In this document: piece after piece, positions 1-11,991 of the stretch | Layout: each line of letters begins with the position of its first letter | Position numbering within the stretch: position 1 is the stretch's first letter | Assembly (NCBI GenBank): GCA_029204225.1 | Contig: CM055111.1 | Coordinates: 45,893,255 to 45,957,254, forward strand | DNA: 64,000 nucleotides | Direction: 5' to 3' | Origin: Diphasiastrum complanatum | Lineage: Eukaryota > Streptophyta > Lycopodiopsida > Lycopodiales > Lycopodiaceae | Translations under genes and position numbers: made by a program | The notes under the pieces: generated by a model | Databases searched by the model: none | What the model was told of the DNA's origin: nothing | Seen by the model: the letters and a program-made list of their open reading frames with translations, nothing else

Positions 1-81
1 ACGGTTGGATGCAGAGAAGGAAACCTCTACTAGGCCAAAATAATCAGCAACTCTGATAGCATATTAAATGCTTCAGAAAAC

Positions 82-2610
82 GAAGATCAGCTCTGGCATA
101 GGAGAATGTATCATTTGAACATGTGGAGCCTGTATGACATGAGCAGAAAGGACATTGTCACAAGTCTCAAGATTTCAAGGCCCGAGGCTGAGTTCTGCGA
201 AGCTTGTCAGAAAGGCAAGCAACATCGAAATCCATTCACACACGAGGGAAGAAGAGCCAAGGAAGTTCTTGAGCTCATCCACTCTGATGTCTGTGGACCG
301 ATGAAAACAGATTCGCTCTCAGGTTTGCTCAAGATTCTGCGAAGAACAGAAAATCGAACACCAGTTCACTCCTACATACACACCAGAATACAACGGTGTG
401 ACAGAAAGAAAAAACAGATCGCTAGTCGAAGGAGCCAGATGCATGATGGCACAGGTTCAATTGCCCGGTCAATTCTGGACCGAGGCAATAGCTGCAGTTG
501 TACACCTACAGAACAGATCTACAATGACAGTGCTGAAAAACAAAATACCATACGAAATGTGGATAGGCAGAAAGCCTGATCTGTTATACGTACGAGTGTT
601 TGGATGTGCAGCATACAAGCACATTTCGAAAGAAAAGAGAAACAAGCTCGACGACAAATTTGAGAAAACAATCATGGTCGGCTACTCGAATGGAACACAT
701 GTGTACAAACTCTACGATGCAACCACAAAGATGGTTTTTTCGATCAGAGATATGAAGTTCAATGAGTCCACATTTCCTGGACTAAAAGACGAAAGAGGCC
801 ATGAGATCTTCACACTGCTGCCTATTCCAGAGGGAGATCGAGGACAGACATCAAATCAGAATGCAAAGCCCCAGACTCCAGAGCAGCAGGAAGCGGAGGA
901 TCGATCCCACTAATAAGAAATGTTCGAGCAGCGAAGAAACGAACCTCGAAGGTCAACAAGACAAACAAGACCTCTAGACCGCTACTCTGACAATCTTCAA
1001 TGGACCAAAGACATGTAATTCGAGTATTGCAGCTTACAGAAGAGCCAGCAACATACCAAGAAGCTATCCAAAGTCCAGAGGGAGAATTCTGGAAGCAAAC
1101 AATGTCAGAGGAGATCAAGTTGATGAGGCGAAACAAGGCATGGACATTAGAGCCACTACCAAAAAATAGAAAAGTAGTCGACTACAAGTGGGTGTACAAG
1201 AAAAAGTTGAAATCAGATGGCACTATTGGCCACTACAAAGCAAGGCTTGTCGTGAAGGGCTACACGTAGAGATATGGTGTTGACTATTTCGACACATGTT
1301 TGCCCATGGTCAAGATGACAAGCATAAGGCTACTCCTTGCATACGCCACACAGTACAATTTTGAAATTCACCATTGACATGAAAACAACTTTTCTCCACG
1401 GAGATCTAGAGGAGGAAATTTTCATGAAGCAACCTGAAGGCTATGAAGACCCTGACAACAGACAATATGTCTGTCGATCGCAGAGATGCATCTACAATCT
1501 AAAACAGGCATCACGAGCCAGGTACAAAAAGCTTGATGGTCTTCTGAGGTCTCTAGACTTCAATCCTACTCAGCTAGACTGCAATGTCTACATCAAAAGA
1601 GTAGGAAAGGATTTTGTGATACTGACCATTTTCGTGGATGATTCGCTGATGATATGAAATTCCTTGATGCTGATCAAAGACACGAAGAGTCAAATTTTTG
1701 AAAGCTATGAAATCACAGATCTTGGAGAAACAACAAAATGCCTAGGGTTGGAGATCAAACAAAGGACAAAATACACTTGAGTCAGTCAGAATATGCTAGA
1801 AAAGTGCTGAAGTAGTACCACATGATGGACTGCAAAGACAAAGCCACACCAATGATAGTTGGAGCCAAGCTCACGAAACAAGATTGCCCAAAAATGAAAG
1901 AAGAAGAAAAACGATGGCAAGTATACCCTACCAGAACTTAATCGGTAGTCTGATGTACTTGAAAATCTGTATCAGACCTGATCTGGCTTTCTTTGTTTAT
2001 GCATTGATCCAATTCTCTTCAAATCCTAGTATGGCACATTGACAAATGGCCAAACTAATTCTACAGTATCTGTATGGTACCCAGAATATTGGATTAATCT
2101 ACAGAGCTGAAAACAAAGAAAAAAGATTCGAGCTGCATCACTATAGTGATGCGAGCTGGGCGAGCTGCAAAGATGACAGCAAGTCCATTACTGGAGGATG
2201 TACAATAGCGTGCGGAACTGCAATCAGCTGGATATGCAAAAAGAAAACCTTGGTAGCTCAATCCTCTTGCGAAGCTGAGTATGTTGCAGCCTCGAAAGTG
2301 GCGAATGAGGTAGTGTGGCTACAAATGATGTTGGAGGCAATCGGGATACCACAAGAAGGGCCAAGCATGATGATGATGGACTTCAGAGTGCCATCTATCT
2401 ATCCCAGGATCTCGTCTTCCATTGCAAGACAAAGCACATACCTCTGAAGTACCATTACATTCGAGATTTGATCTCGAAAGGAGAGCTCGAGGTCCAGTAT
2501 ATTTAAATCATAAAATATGATTGCAGATCTGCTCACAAAACCGCTCGACAAGCCACTCTTTGCCAAGCAAAGAAGGTCAATTGGATTAAACGAACAAAGC
2601 TGCAAGGTTC
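82..2610 (+). pseudogene. Ty1/copia pol relic C1 (GAG-pre-integrase, integrase, RT, RNase H)
   Basis: The 5' part lies outside the window. Domains follow the copia order. A GAG-pre-integrase zinc region reads LWHRRMYHLN and CEACQKGKQ (about 88-240). It is followed by HSDVCGPM, the start of the integrase core, and then a deletion near 325. The integrase C-terminal half (398-780) has FWTEAIAAVVHLQNRS and VRVFGCAAYKH. RT starts at about 1040 (KWVYKKKLKSDG) and continues through GDLEEEIFMKQPEGY to a FVDDS active-site variant near 1640. RNase H (2046-2500) has YSDASWASCKDD and SSCEAEYVAAS, and the tail reads IADLLTKPLDK. Frameshifts fall near 325, 1340, 1670 and 2350. An in-frame TAG at 1267 replaces Gln before RYG. 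It is a dead element, closely related to C8 at 40.5-42 kb. Confidence 0.93.
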
Positions 2611-3300
2611 AAGAGGGAGTATCAGAAATGGTGAACTCCTGCAACTTTGTCGCAACACGAACAAGATACGAAAGTCGAACAAGAACAATTCATGACAGTC
2701 AACGTCCCTGGACTCAAAGCACGAACGTTTCATGAATTATTCGTGGATCGTAAACACACCTCCACGACCGTGAACCGCAAAGGGACGCAAAACAAAAAAC
2801 TACAAAACAAACGAAGAAGAATCTTTCGCGTTGCCAGCTGGCAGCTCAACGGGCTTCATGCCCAGCTGAAATGAATAGCAACGACGGAGACTAACTAACT
2901 AGTTGATTAGCGTTAATTAGTTTTGTGATTCTACGTCTAGCTATCCTGTAAGACTCCACACCGTGGAGGTATAAACGATCCTCTCTGGATTACAAAAACT
3001 ATTTAAATACAGAGATTTGTAAGAGACAGAGAGAGAGAGGTAGCGAGTAGAGCAGAAAAATACTAGAAACTATAGTTGTGCATGAAAATCTGCCAACGAG
3101 CAGAACACAACAAAAGAGTAGAGTGTCATTCTGCCAATGAGCAAGACACTGACGATCTCGCTCTAAAAACTAAGCTGATAATACAGTCGCTCTATTTTCG
3201 TGCATCTCCCTATCTTGTGCTATCATTTGTCTTGATTGCTAGAATAGAATGTGTTATGTGATGTGTAGTTGCGTGTCTGAGATCCTGTAAACCACTTCCG
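2611..3300 (+). repeat. 3' LTR of C1, preceded by a polypurine tract
   Basis: The purine run AAGAGGGAGT (2611-2620) directly follows the end of the RNase H tail and marks the polypurine tract; the LTR would start at about 2620. A TATA-like TATTTAAATA sits at 3000-3009, followed by a purine-rich transcribed part. The right boundary is uncertain because no second copy is in the window; about 3300 is a guess from where copia C2 begins. The same tract (GAGAGGGAGT, 41981-41990) precedes the related LTR start of C8. Confidence 0.6.
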
Positions 3301-3360
3301 CGCAAAGGAAAATTCAAAGACACAAAATGGTTCGCGAATAAGAAGAGAGAGAAGAAGAAA

Positions 3361-4655
3361 ATGAAACACTCTCGCTTATGTGACACATCTTTCACCTCTT
3401 ACACTTTTCTTACTTCAATACTTGATGAACCAACTTGCTATGAATATGCTTGTAAATCAAAGTATTGGATGGATTCTATGCAAGTGAAGTATGATGCTCC
3501 CATGGAAAATCATACTTGGGATCTTGTAAATCTTCTTCAAGGGAAGAAACCACTTGATTGCAAGTGGGTGTATAGATTGACGTATAATCAAGATGGGTCA
3601 ATATGTAAGCATAAAGCTAGGCTTGTAGCAAAAGGTTTTTTGCAAACCAAAGGAATTGATTATGATGAAACTTTTGCTCTTGTGGCTAAGCTCGTCACAA
3701 TTAGATTCATCATTAGTCTTGCTACTACCTTCAATTGGGAGATATATCAACTTGATTTTACCATGCCTTCCTCAATGGCTACTTGGAGGAAGAGATCTAC
3801 ATGAGGCAACCTGAGGGCTTCATCAATGAAAAGCATGAAGGAAAGGTGTGTTTTTTGAAGAAGAGCCTTTATGGACTCAAGCAAGCACCTAGAACATGGT
3901 TCTCTAGGCTAAACTCTTTCCTTATCTCCATCAACTTTGTTTTAAGTGCTTATGATCCATCATTGTACATAAGATTCCATGTTGGGAATATCATTATCCT
4001 TGTATTGTATGTTGATGACATTATTTTAAGTGGAAATGATCTAGATGGAATAAGAGATGTAAAAATTGCATTATCTAAAGAGTTTAAAATGGTACATCTC
4101 GGCCTATTGAGCTTCATTCTAGAAATAGAAGTCATAAGAGGATGTGCTTTTAGTTTCATTTTTCAATCTAAGCATGCTACATCCATCCTAGATAGATTTG
4201 GCATGAAGAATTTTAAAGGCATTGAGACTCCAATAGAGCAACATGTAAAAGCATCTATTGATGGTGATGAAGCATCCTTTGAGGACATCACTTTATTTAG
4301 AAGGCTTATAGGCTCCTTGATATATTTTACTATAACTAGACCTAATCTTAGTTATAATGTTGGAAAATCTAGCCAATTCATGGAAAGTCCTTTGATATCA
4401 CATTGGAAGATGGCCAAAAGAGTTCTTAGATACGTCTCATCAACTAAGAATTTCGGCATATTGTATAGTGGACTAATCTTGCCTTAAGAGCCTATAGTGA
4501 CTCGGATTTTGCAGGTGACAAAATGGATCAAAAGTCAACAAGTGCATTTGCCACCTTCTTATGTGATGGAATAGTATCATGGCTTTCCAAAAAGCAAGAT
4601 ACAATTTTCTTATCTTTTGCAGAATCTGAGTTTAAGGCCTTGATTTCTTCTCTTT
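3361..4655 (+). pseudogene. Ty1/copia RT-RNase H relic C2
   Basis: It starts inside the RT domain: WDLVNLLQGKKPLDCKWVYR (about 3518-3575) and KARLVAKGF (3616). After a one-step frame change near 3775 it continues with EEIYMRQPEGF, SLYGLKQAPRTWF and the intact active site LYVDDIIL near 4005, then GSLIYFTITRPNLSY. RNase H is partial: SWLSKKQDTIFLSFAESEFKAL at about 4580-4640. It is cut at about 4655, where a different copia relic in inverse orientation begins. No LTR can be assigned. It is a different copia subfamily from C1 (the RT sequences are only distantly alike). Confidence 0.9.
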
Positions 4656-5249
4656 GGTATCTCACTGACTGTCTATGTTTGATTCTCTATCAGGGAATCG
4701 AATTCAGTGTCCAGTGCTTCTTTCCATTGATCAACATTAGGTGTAGACATCACCTCCAAAACTGTATTTGGTTCCTACACGAAGTAGTAGGCTGCATCGT
4801 CCATAAATTTGAATGAAGGCTGTCTTGGTCGATTTGATCTTCTTGGCTGAATTTCGACCCCTTGGTGTTCAAGCTCATTTTTTGAGTTTGTATCGATTTT
4901 CATATTTTTGATCCTAGAATTTTTTTTGATACTTGGATCGGAAATTTCTTCGATACATGAATCATAAATTTCTTGAGCTTTCCCTTTGTGGTTGATAAAT
5001 CGATCTTCCACAAAAATGACATCTTTGCTCGTGAATGATTTTTCTGTTTCTATGATATTCTTGAGTGATGGTTTCGATCATGTCCACACTTCATAAGGTG
5101 TCTTGTCATTCAGGGCTTTGGTGATGGATCGATTTTGTAGGTAGGCGGCTATTGAAACAACTTCTGCCCAAAATTTTTTCGAAAGAGAGACATGGGCCAG
5201 CATGCTCTTGGCACTTTTGATGAGTGTCCGATTCTTCCGTTCAACTACA
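4656..5249 (-). pseudogene. Ty1/copia integrase-to-RT relic C3 (minus strand)
   Basis: Read on the minus strand from 5249 it gives VVERKNRTLIKSAKSMLAH, FWAEVVSIAAYLQNRS and TPYEVW (end of the integrase core). Next come the linker with QPRRSNRPRQPSF (about 4835) and the start of RT with STPNVDQWKEALDTEF (about 4710). One TGA interrupts it after TPYEVW, and a TAG follows YYFV. The 5' side is cut exactly where the LTR of gypsy G1 starts, so G1 inserted into this relic or it was truncated at that junction. The matching upstream half of C3 is not found at the far side of G1. Confidence 0.85.
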
Positions 5250-5814
5250 TGTTGGGGGTATTCCCAACATATTGTAAATAAATAATATCAGCTAATAAAA
5301 TATGTTGCAAGGGCATGGCATCCTACGCGTATAAGCCCATGGCCCAATGAGCACGCAAGTTGAGTTGTAAATAGAATAATAGATTTGGGCCATTTTGTAA
5401 TTAAAATAAAACTTGAGGCCCAAAGTCAAGTTAGAAACTTAGTGTTCACTCTTTTAAGTTGGGTCCAAATGGAGACTCACATGAATCATGTGAAATCCAA
5501 TGTACTTTTTTAAGACCTTTGGATCAAGTTGGGTCCAAGATGAATGGATAGGATTAGTGTACATATTAGCCAATACTATTTTGGGACAAGGGCCTTCCCC
5601 ATTTATAAAAAGACACCTCATGTACTCTATTTTCATGCTTAATGAGAAGGAGAAAACTCTACCAGATTTTGGAGAGAAGCATCCTCACTTGCTATTCACT
5701 ACTTGCTAATGTGCTTGATTGTGTTTTCCTTTTGCTCTCAAGTTTGCAAGTTTTTTATTTCCATAGTTAAAGTGTTTGCATTAGCAAGCACAAGGAGCAT
5801 TTGATCTAACCTCC

Positions 5815-5876
<62 letters not shown>

Positions 5877-6115
5877 CCTTCTCTCTATTACTCTCTTCCT
5901 CTCTTCTATTCTATTCTTCTCCTTCACAAAATCATGATGAATGTTAGTTTAGTGGAGTAGAGTTAGGGGTGTGCAGTGTTAGTGGTGATAGAGTTAGAGA
6001 AAAAGTAGAGAACTATCTAAAAGTAGCATCTATTCATAGTTAGGCACCTATCCAGTGTTCTAACCCTTGTTGATAGGCGGGAGGGCTACTACTACACGAG
6101 ATCTTTGACCCTACA
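5250..6115 (+). repeat. 5' LTR of G1
   Basis: It starts TGTTGGGGGTATTCCC and ends CTACA one base before the primer-binding site, giving a canonical TG...CA LTR of 866 bp. It contains a long TC microsatellite (5818-5874) in its 3' part. Blocks such as CAATGAGCACGCAA and CCCAAAGTCAAGTT are shared with the inverted LTR at 26185-26981, which shows the two families are related. Confidence 0.8.
5818..5874. repeat. (TC)n microsatellite inside the G1 LTR
   Basis: About 28 uninterrupted TC units. The corresponding position of the inverted related LTR carries (GA)n on the plus strand at 26379-26511. The repeat is thus a property of the LTR family and not a random expansion. Confidence 0.95.
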
Positions 6116-6116
6116 A

Positions 6117-6134
6117 TGGCGCTGATGCCAGGGA
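6117..6134 (+). promoter_or_regulatory. Primer-binding site of G1
   Basis: TGGCGCTGATGCCAGGGA lies one base after the LTR end. It resembles the TGGCGCCGTTGCCGGGG primer site common in plant gypsy elements. The related inverted element has TGGCACCGTTGCCAGGGA at 26165-26182, which supports the reading. Confidence 0.7.
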
Positions 6135-6275
6135 TAAGTTTTCACTAACTAGTATAGCTGCATTTTAGCTATTTCTTGCTTTTTGGAGTAGTTTTAGGTA
6201 GATTTTTGGGTGTTTAGAGTTAGTTTTCTATATTTTTCTGTGTTTGGACTGTTCACAGCTAGCAAAGGAGGTGTG

Positions 6276-7389
6276 TGTTGGCTGATTCTGACGAATCCCC
6301 AAGATACTTGGACAGAGCAACTCACTAGCACCTCTCACCTTAGACCGAGGAGGTCTCTGAGAAGACGAGACTAATGAAGACTGAGAGCCGAGTATGAGAG
6401 CCGAGAAATACTAGCTAGGAAAGACATGCAAGAACTGTGTAAGCCTCATGGTGAATCCCGGAAGATGGAATGACCATGTAGGAACTAGTATTTCTAGGCA
6501 AATGTAATAAATGCAAGTAGACCCCTCTTAAAGAAAGTAAGGTGAGCCACCTTTTGATGGTGACCTCTAGTGGAGAGCATTATTCCACTTGTAATTTGTG
6601 AAATGTGGAATTCCACTAGGATGCCACCTAAGGAACTCTCTTGCTTATTTAAGAGACTCCCTCTTTGTGAAGAGGAGCTTTTTGTGAATTGTATCAACTC
6701 CATGCTGAAATGAGAGGAGCCTTCACGAGTTTGGTGCAACCCTTGAGCTCCTTGATCATGCTTGTTTATTGAGTGATGCATTTATGATCTTTCCCTTCCC
6801 TCCTTTTGTGTGTGGTTGTGGACTGTAGAGTGGATTAGATTTGCTGCTTTTGTAGAGTGGATTAGCTTTTTTGCTTTCTTGTGGATTAATGTAGGAACCA
6901 GCATTCAGGTAAACTAAATAGGCTAGATCTGTGGTGTGATTCTTGCATACTCTCTGACAGTCCAGTTCTTGATGTTCTTGGCATGTCCAAGAATCAATAG
7001 GCTAGTTGGTTTTTTGACTCTTGGACCTCTAATATGTTGTAGTTTAGTTCTTGTTTCTTGTTTATCAGTTATGCAAATGTAGCTTAGTTCAATGTAGAGT
7101 AAGTAGAAGTAGAATCTATAGAACATTCATTTGGGCTGCACTTTGTTCTGTGAAAGAGTGTTCTAGGTTTGCATCTTTATGTAAAATGTAAGTGCGTTCA
7201 AGAGTGACGACCCTGAGTAGTCCTCTGACAGACAGGACAAAGAAACATACTACAACGACACTCTGTCCCTTCTGCCTGGATTGGCATTGTTAAATCAAGA
7301 AGACATCTAATTAATGCCTTTAAGCCTGGTAACAGGCAGAAATGGTTCTGAAGAAGTGGCAAGAAAGAACCAGAGAAATCGTAGTAACA
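6276..7389 (+). repeat. 5' LTR of element A
   Basis: It begins TGTTGGCTGATTCTG and ends GTAGTAACA, 1114 bp. It aligns with 13432-14484 along its whole length. The copy at the 3' end lacks a short block near 13767 (the segment with CCACTAGGATGCC in this copy) and has scattered substitutions, so the insertion is not very recent. Confidence 0.93.
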
Positions 7390-7390
7390 T

Positions 7391-7407
7391 TTGACATCGT
7401 TGCCCAT
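7391..7407 (+). promoter_or_regulatory. Degenerate primer-binding site of element A
   Basis: TTGACATCGTTGCCCAT follows the LTR end after one base. It keeps the CGTTGCC core of the gypsy-type site (TGGCGCCGTTGCC) with changes in the first half, which must match the tRNA 3' end best. Confidence 0.5.
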
Positions 7408-7650
7408 TGAACTCCAACACCTTCTACATCAGAAACCAGCAACCTTGTCCATGCTTAGATCCCTGCAACAATATTACAATTCTTTAAACATATCTGAGTT
7501 TCTACACACTGACCAGAGCCACATCGTTGGCTACATCATTCCCAAATCCACGAGCTGCTAGCCTCGCCAATCACTTGTCAACAAACACACTCACAGACCT
7601 GGATTCGATTCTATTCAAGCTCACGCTCCACCCATTCCACACGCTGAATT

Positions 7651-8990
7651 CTCAACCAGAGTCCAAGCTTCGAATCTCAACCGGAGCACAACTCCCATCT
7701 CAATCGGTGCACCTCTTGAAACCTCAACCGGAGGGCCTCATCAGATCTCAACCGAAACCCAACGCTAAAATCTCAACCGAAGCCCAACGCTGAAATCTCA
7801 ACCGAAGTCCAACATTGAAATCTCAACCGAACCCAACGCTGAAATCTCAATCGAAGCCCAACGTTGAAATCTCAACCGAAGCCCAACGCTAAAATCTCAA
7901 TCGGAGCTCTCTTCAGATCTCAACCGAAGCACAACTTCGAATCTCAACCGGAGCTTTAGCTCAGATCTCAACCAAAGCACCGCTTCAGATCTCAACCGGA
8001 GCATCCAGCTCAATTCTCAACCGGAGCCCAAGCTCAAATCTCAACCGAAGCTCTCGCTCCCATCTCAACCGGAGCTCCAGCTCAAACCTCAGTCGGAGCT
8101 CACGCTTCAATCTCAGCCGAAGAGATTCTATCTGATCTGAACAGCCACGACCATATCACGTAACCACTATCGCGTTCCATCACAATACTCACTACCATCA
8201 CAAATCGCATTCCACATTATGACATTACACTTCATTCCCATTCCATCACACACTCCACACACCTGCCTTCGCCCATCGCAGCCGCATCAGACCGCAATCA
8301 AACGACCCTACGACTGCCATCGGACACCCTCACCGCAATACCCAAACTCCACCCCCACCCGTTTTCGTCCCACACAACCACCATCGCCCGTCACAACTGT
8401 ATACAGGCCGCCCTCATTCTCCCTATGGCTACCCTAGGCCACCTTCATCGTAACAACCTGCATGCATTCGCATAACACCGCAAGCACTTGCCTCACGAAA
8501 TACCCCATTACACCATTGTGCACACTTCCATCAAAAGTCATAGACCGCAATCCATCGCAATCACACCAAATTGTGCCCGCCTTCCATCATAACAGCACCA
8601 CACCGCATTAGATCGCAATCCACCAACTTTGACCTGCAACGATCACCTCAACATCACCCGCATACACTCGACACTATGCACCCCCACAACATCGCAACCA
8701 CGTACCATCCCATCACAATCATCTACAAACATATCTCTCTTCCTCTCCGCCAGACCTTCACACTCCTTCCATTCTGTCAGATCTCAACCGGAGGCCTTAG
8801 TGCAATCTCAACCAGAGCACCTTGCTCAAATCTCAACCGGAGGCCTCAGTGCAATCTCAACCGGAGCACTCTGCTCAGATCTCAACCGGAGCACTCAGCT
8901 CAAAACTCAACCGGAGTTCAGGCTCACATCTCAACCGGAGTGAGTTATTCGATCTCAACCAAAGGAAGTCGCTCAAATCTCAACCGACGG
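7651..8990 (+). repeat. Minisatellite-like leader repeats (TCTCAACCGGAGC units) of element A
   Basis: About 29 imperfect copies of aTCTCAACCGRAG occur in two clusters, 7651-8124 (about 20 copies) and 8782-8990 (9 copies), spaced roughly 20-30 bp. Between 7745 and 7905 the unit extends to a 25-27-bp tandem form that includes GCCCAACGCTAAAATCTCAACC. The whole leader to 9768 is rich in C and A and poor in G on the sense strand. It contains no convincing ORF, and short ATG-led frames here are not gene-like. The role is unknown: an unstructured leader, a packaging signal, or a protein-binding array. Confidence 0.85.
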
Positions 8991-9632
8991 ACTAGCTCCC
9001 TATCCACCCGCACTCCGTCATTGTAATCGCATGCCACCCATTCATCCACAGACGTAACCAACTGCAATACACAGCAACACCTGCCCTTCCCCATCGAGAC
9101 CACACTCCATCGCATTTCATCGCACCCTTGCACTCACCCTATGCCTACCTTCGTCACCTCCAACCACCAATCAACCATCCTTTACTCACATTCGCACAGC
9201 ACCGTTGACACCGGACCCTGCCATTCATACTGCCACAATCCATTGTAGCCGCAATCACCACAACCACTCCCGTATCCCGTAATCACCAACTCCACCATAA
9301 CCCTTGCACACCACTTCCATACCTGCTTTCGCCAGGCATCGCAATTGACCGCCATCGACCACCACGATCGCAACACACAGACACATCCCGTCACAGCCGC
9401 ATCCAACCGCAATTATACCGCCATAAGGCTACCCTCAGCCACCTTCACAACATTCCACCGCCATCTGCCCAAGAACGATCACACTGCCCTACAAGCGCAC
9501 TACAGTCCAACCATCCCATCCCACTTGTCCATCCTAGCAATCGCAACAGGCCGCATACTACGGCCCTACGACTACACTCGGTTGCCCTTGCTCACAACAG
9601 ACCGCCACAACCGCAATCACCCGCACCCCTGT

Positions 9633-9661
9633 AACCGTAAACCGTAAACCGTAAACCGTAG
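9633..9661 (+). repeat. Short CCGTAAA tandem repeat
   Basis: About four 7-bp units of the CCGTAAA type occur just before an A-rich stretch (9665-9760) that leads into gag. The unit differs from the plant telomere complement CCCTAAA by one base; it may be coincidental. Confidence 0.8.
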
Positions 9662-9768
9662 GGACCGCAAAAACCCTCAAAAAAACCAAAAAAAAAAAAA
9701 CAAAAACTTACAAAAACACAAAAAACTCAGAAAATCCAAACAACAATAAAAAAACTCACCAGTACCCA

Positions 9769-11115
9769 ATGGACCAACAAAACAATCCTGAAGTCCCAGA
9801 CAATTATCCATACGAGATCAGGTCTTTTGAAGCTGAACAAATCAGACGTCATAGGTTCTACCGAATGAGAGCCGAACTCCAAGAGCCATCCACAAACCCG
9901 TTCGATGGACAAGAACCTGATAGAGCCGAGTCTTCATGCGCACGACCTCGTTTTTATGGTGCTGACCCCTCACAGGCCAGAACCAACCTTAATGGAGTCC
10001 CTGCTACCCACGGAGCTCCTCTTGAGAGACGTACACCAAAACTAGACCTACCAAAGTTTGACGGTAGTTTGGACCCTCAAAGATTTTTGCAAATCTTTGA
10101 GAATGCATGTGATGTATATGGCGAAATATCCCCCGACGCTATGGTCCAACTATTTTTGATGACCATGATCGCTAAAGCACAAGATTGGTTTTTCAACCTT
10201 GATCGTGACAAAAAGACAGACTGGTCAATTTTGAAAGAGTCCTTTATCAAGTATTTTAGGCCCTTTCGCTCGGTAGACAGCCCTTTTGTCAAATTGAGTA
10301 ACATCAAGATGACAAAAGACGAACACGTACGAGACTATATTGAGCGTTTCAAAAGTTTCAAAAGTCAAGTACAAGAACAGCCCTCCGAACACATGCTCAT
10401 CATCTGGTTCTTAGTCGGCCTTCCAAGATGGATTAGATGTGAGCTTAAATCCAATGACGAATATACGAGTCTAAAGTTAGCTATGTCTGATGCCATCAAG
10501 GAAGAAGACGAAGGATTAGATGTTGACAAATCCAGGGAAAGACGAGCACCATGTGCTCCTGTCCGTGAGTCAACATCGATTGAGGACACGGGAGATTAGC
10601 TTTGGAAATCATAGTTGGAGTTGCTTAATAAGCAACATCAACTACAAATGGAGAAACTCACCAATGAGTTTCAAACTACCTTGAAGTCTATCCAAAGTAG
10701 TATGTCTGATCAGTCAAACCCTGCACAGGTACCTTATAGACGAAAAACAATATGGTGCCCACACTGTCGGGCTACGCATCCTGTTGATGCTTGTCCTTCA
10801 TATCGACCTATTCAAGCACATACAGCTCAACAATATGAAGAACACCCAGCACAATCTGGAAATGCCTTGCCTTATCATGAATATCCACCAACAAGTCCAA
10901 AACCACTAGCCATACAAGATGGCTACGCCGTTATACAAGGGCCACTGCACACCAGATGTTTCATCTGTGGTGAAACCGGCCACTTCATGGTTGATTGTCC
11001 AGTTAAGACCTAGTACCATGCTGAGTGTCCCGACTGTATCCGAAAACACAGTTTCAAAGAATGTCCAAAACAACTAACTAAGATCCTATTTGCCCGTCAC
11101 ATCAGTTATGAATCA
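9769..11115 (+). CDS. gag: Gag of element A (capsid plus three zinc knuckles)
   Basis: It reads from ATG at 9769 (MDQQNNPEVPDNYPYEIRSF) for 276 codons to a TAG at 10597. The same frame resumes after a few codons (10615) and runs to a TAG at 11011; a third knuckle follows in that frame. The capsid core (residues about 85-220) has LDLPKFDGSLDPQRFLQIFE, a W in AKAQDWFF, and VRDYIERFKSF, typical of plant gypsy gag. Knuckles: CPHCRATHPVDAC, CFICGETGHFMVDC and CPDCIRKHSFKEC. A coiled-coil-like QLQMEKLTNEFQ segment joins the two parts. Only two stops interrupt it, so it is the best-preserved gag in the window. Function: particle formation and RNA packaging. Confidence 0.9.
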
Positions 11116-11991
11116 CAATAGGATCCTCACGACAACAACACGGGCACCATAGCAACCAATAGTTAAACCTGCTGCTCAATCGAGAAGTTTTTTATAGACT
11201 TCTACATCACCATCCAATACACCAGCTCCATAATGCAAAAAGACACTAATATGAAATGAGTCCTTGTCGAAAGAAAAACGAAACCGATATTCCGTCATCT
11301 GCTACAATGTCCAACCAAGAGCAACCTCCACAGGGAATTGATAGTTTTTCTCCCCTTTTACAAACTCAAATCTTATGCAGATAAGATTTCCAATGTGCCA
11401 ATACACAACAAATCTAGGATTCGGAAATCCACTTAGAGATTCGGTTTTGAATCTCTTGTTTGACGAGATCCTCAGGACATAGTACCTCAACCATACCTGC
11501 ATCTCACGTTATATCTTACAACATCTGTTATCCATGATGATAGATGTTAGTGTCCCCGACCCTGTCTTGTTTTGACAAGGGCATATCAGAGTACGTCTCA
11601 TTACTCTACAACCAATGCAAACTTGCACGTGTCAAGGTGAATTATCAATGTCGATGAATGCAAGTTTTATTCGACAAGTGCTATACAGTTCTCACTCTCT
11701 GTAATGTTTGTTTATTTCTTTGTTTCTCTTCACCTATTTTATGTAATTGTTTTTTTGCATGAGGAATAGCTACTACAAGAGAGTCTTCTGTAGAGCATCT
11801 CCAGAACACATTTTCAATTCATCTATCCATCTTCAAATTACCTTGTACAATAGCTTAGAACTTTTGAGAAATATCAGAAATCCATGTATAGTCAGAGTTC
11901 ATTCTTGCATCTCATTGCCATATTAATCTTCAAGTCAACTACAGCAAGATCGAAACAAATTTAGTTAAAATTTGTTCAATCTTTAGTCCAG

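Noticed and set aside
7651-8990. CRISPR-like array
   Set aside because: Units are short, imperfect and unequally spaced, there are no cas genes, and the setting is a plant retrotransposon leader.
8219-9647. Several open frames in the element A leader
   Set aside because: His/Pro/Thr/Ser-rich text follows from the G-poor repeats; no conserved motif or consistent frame.
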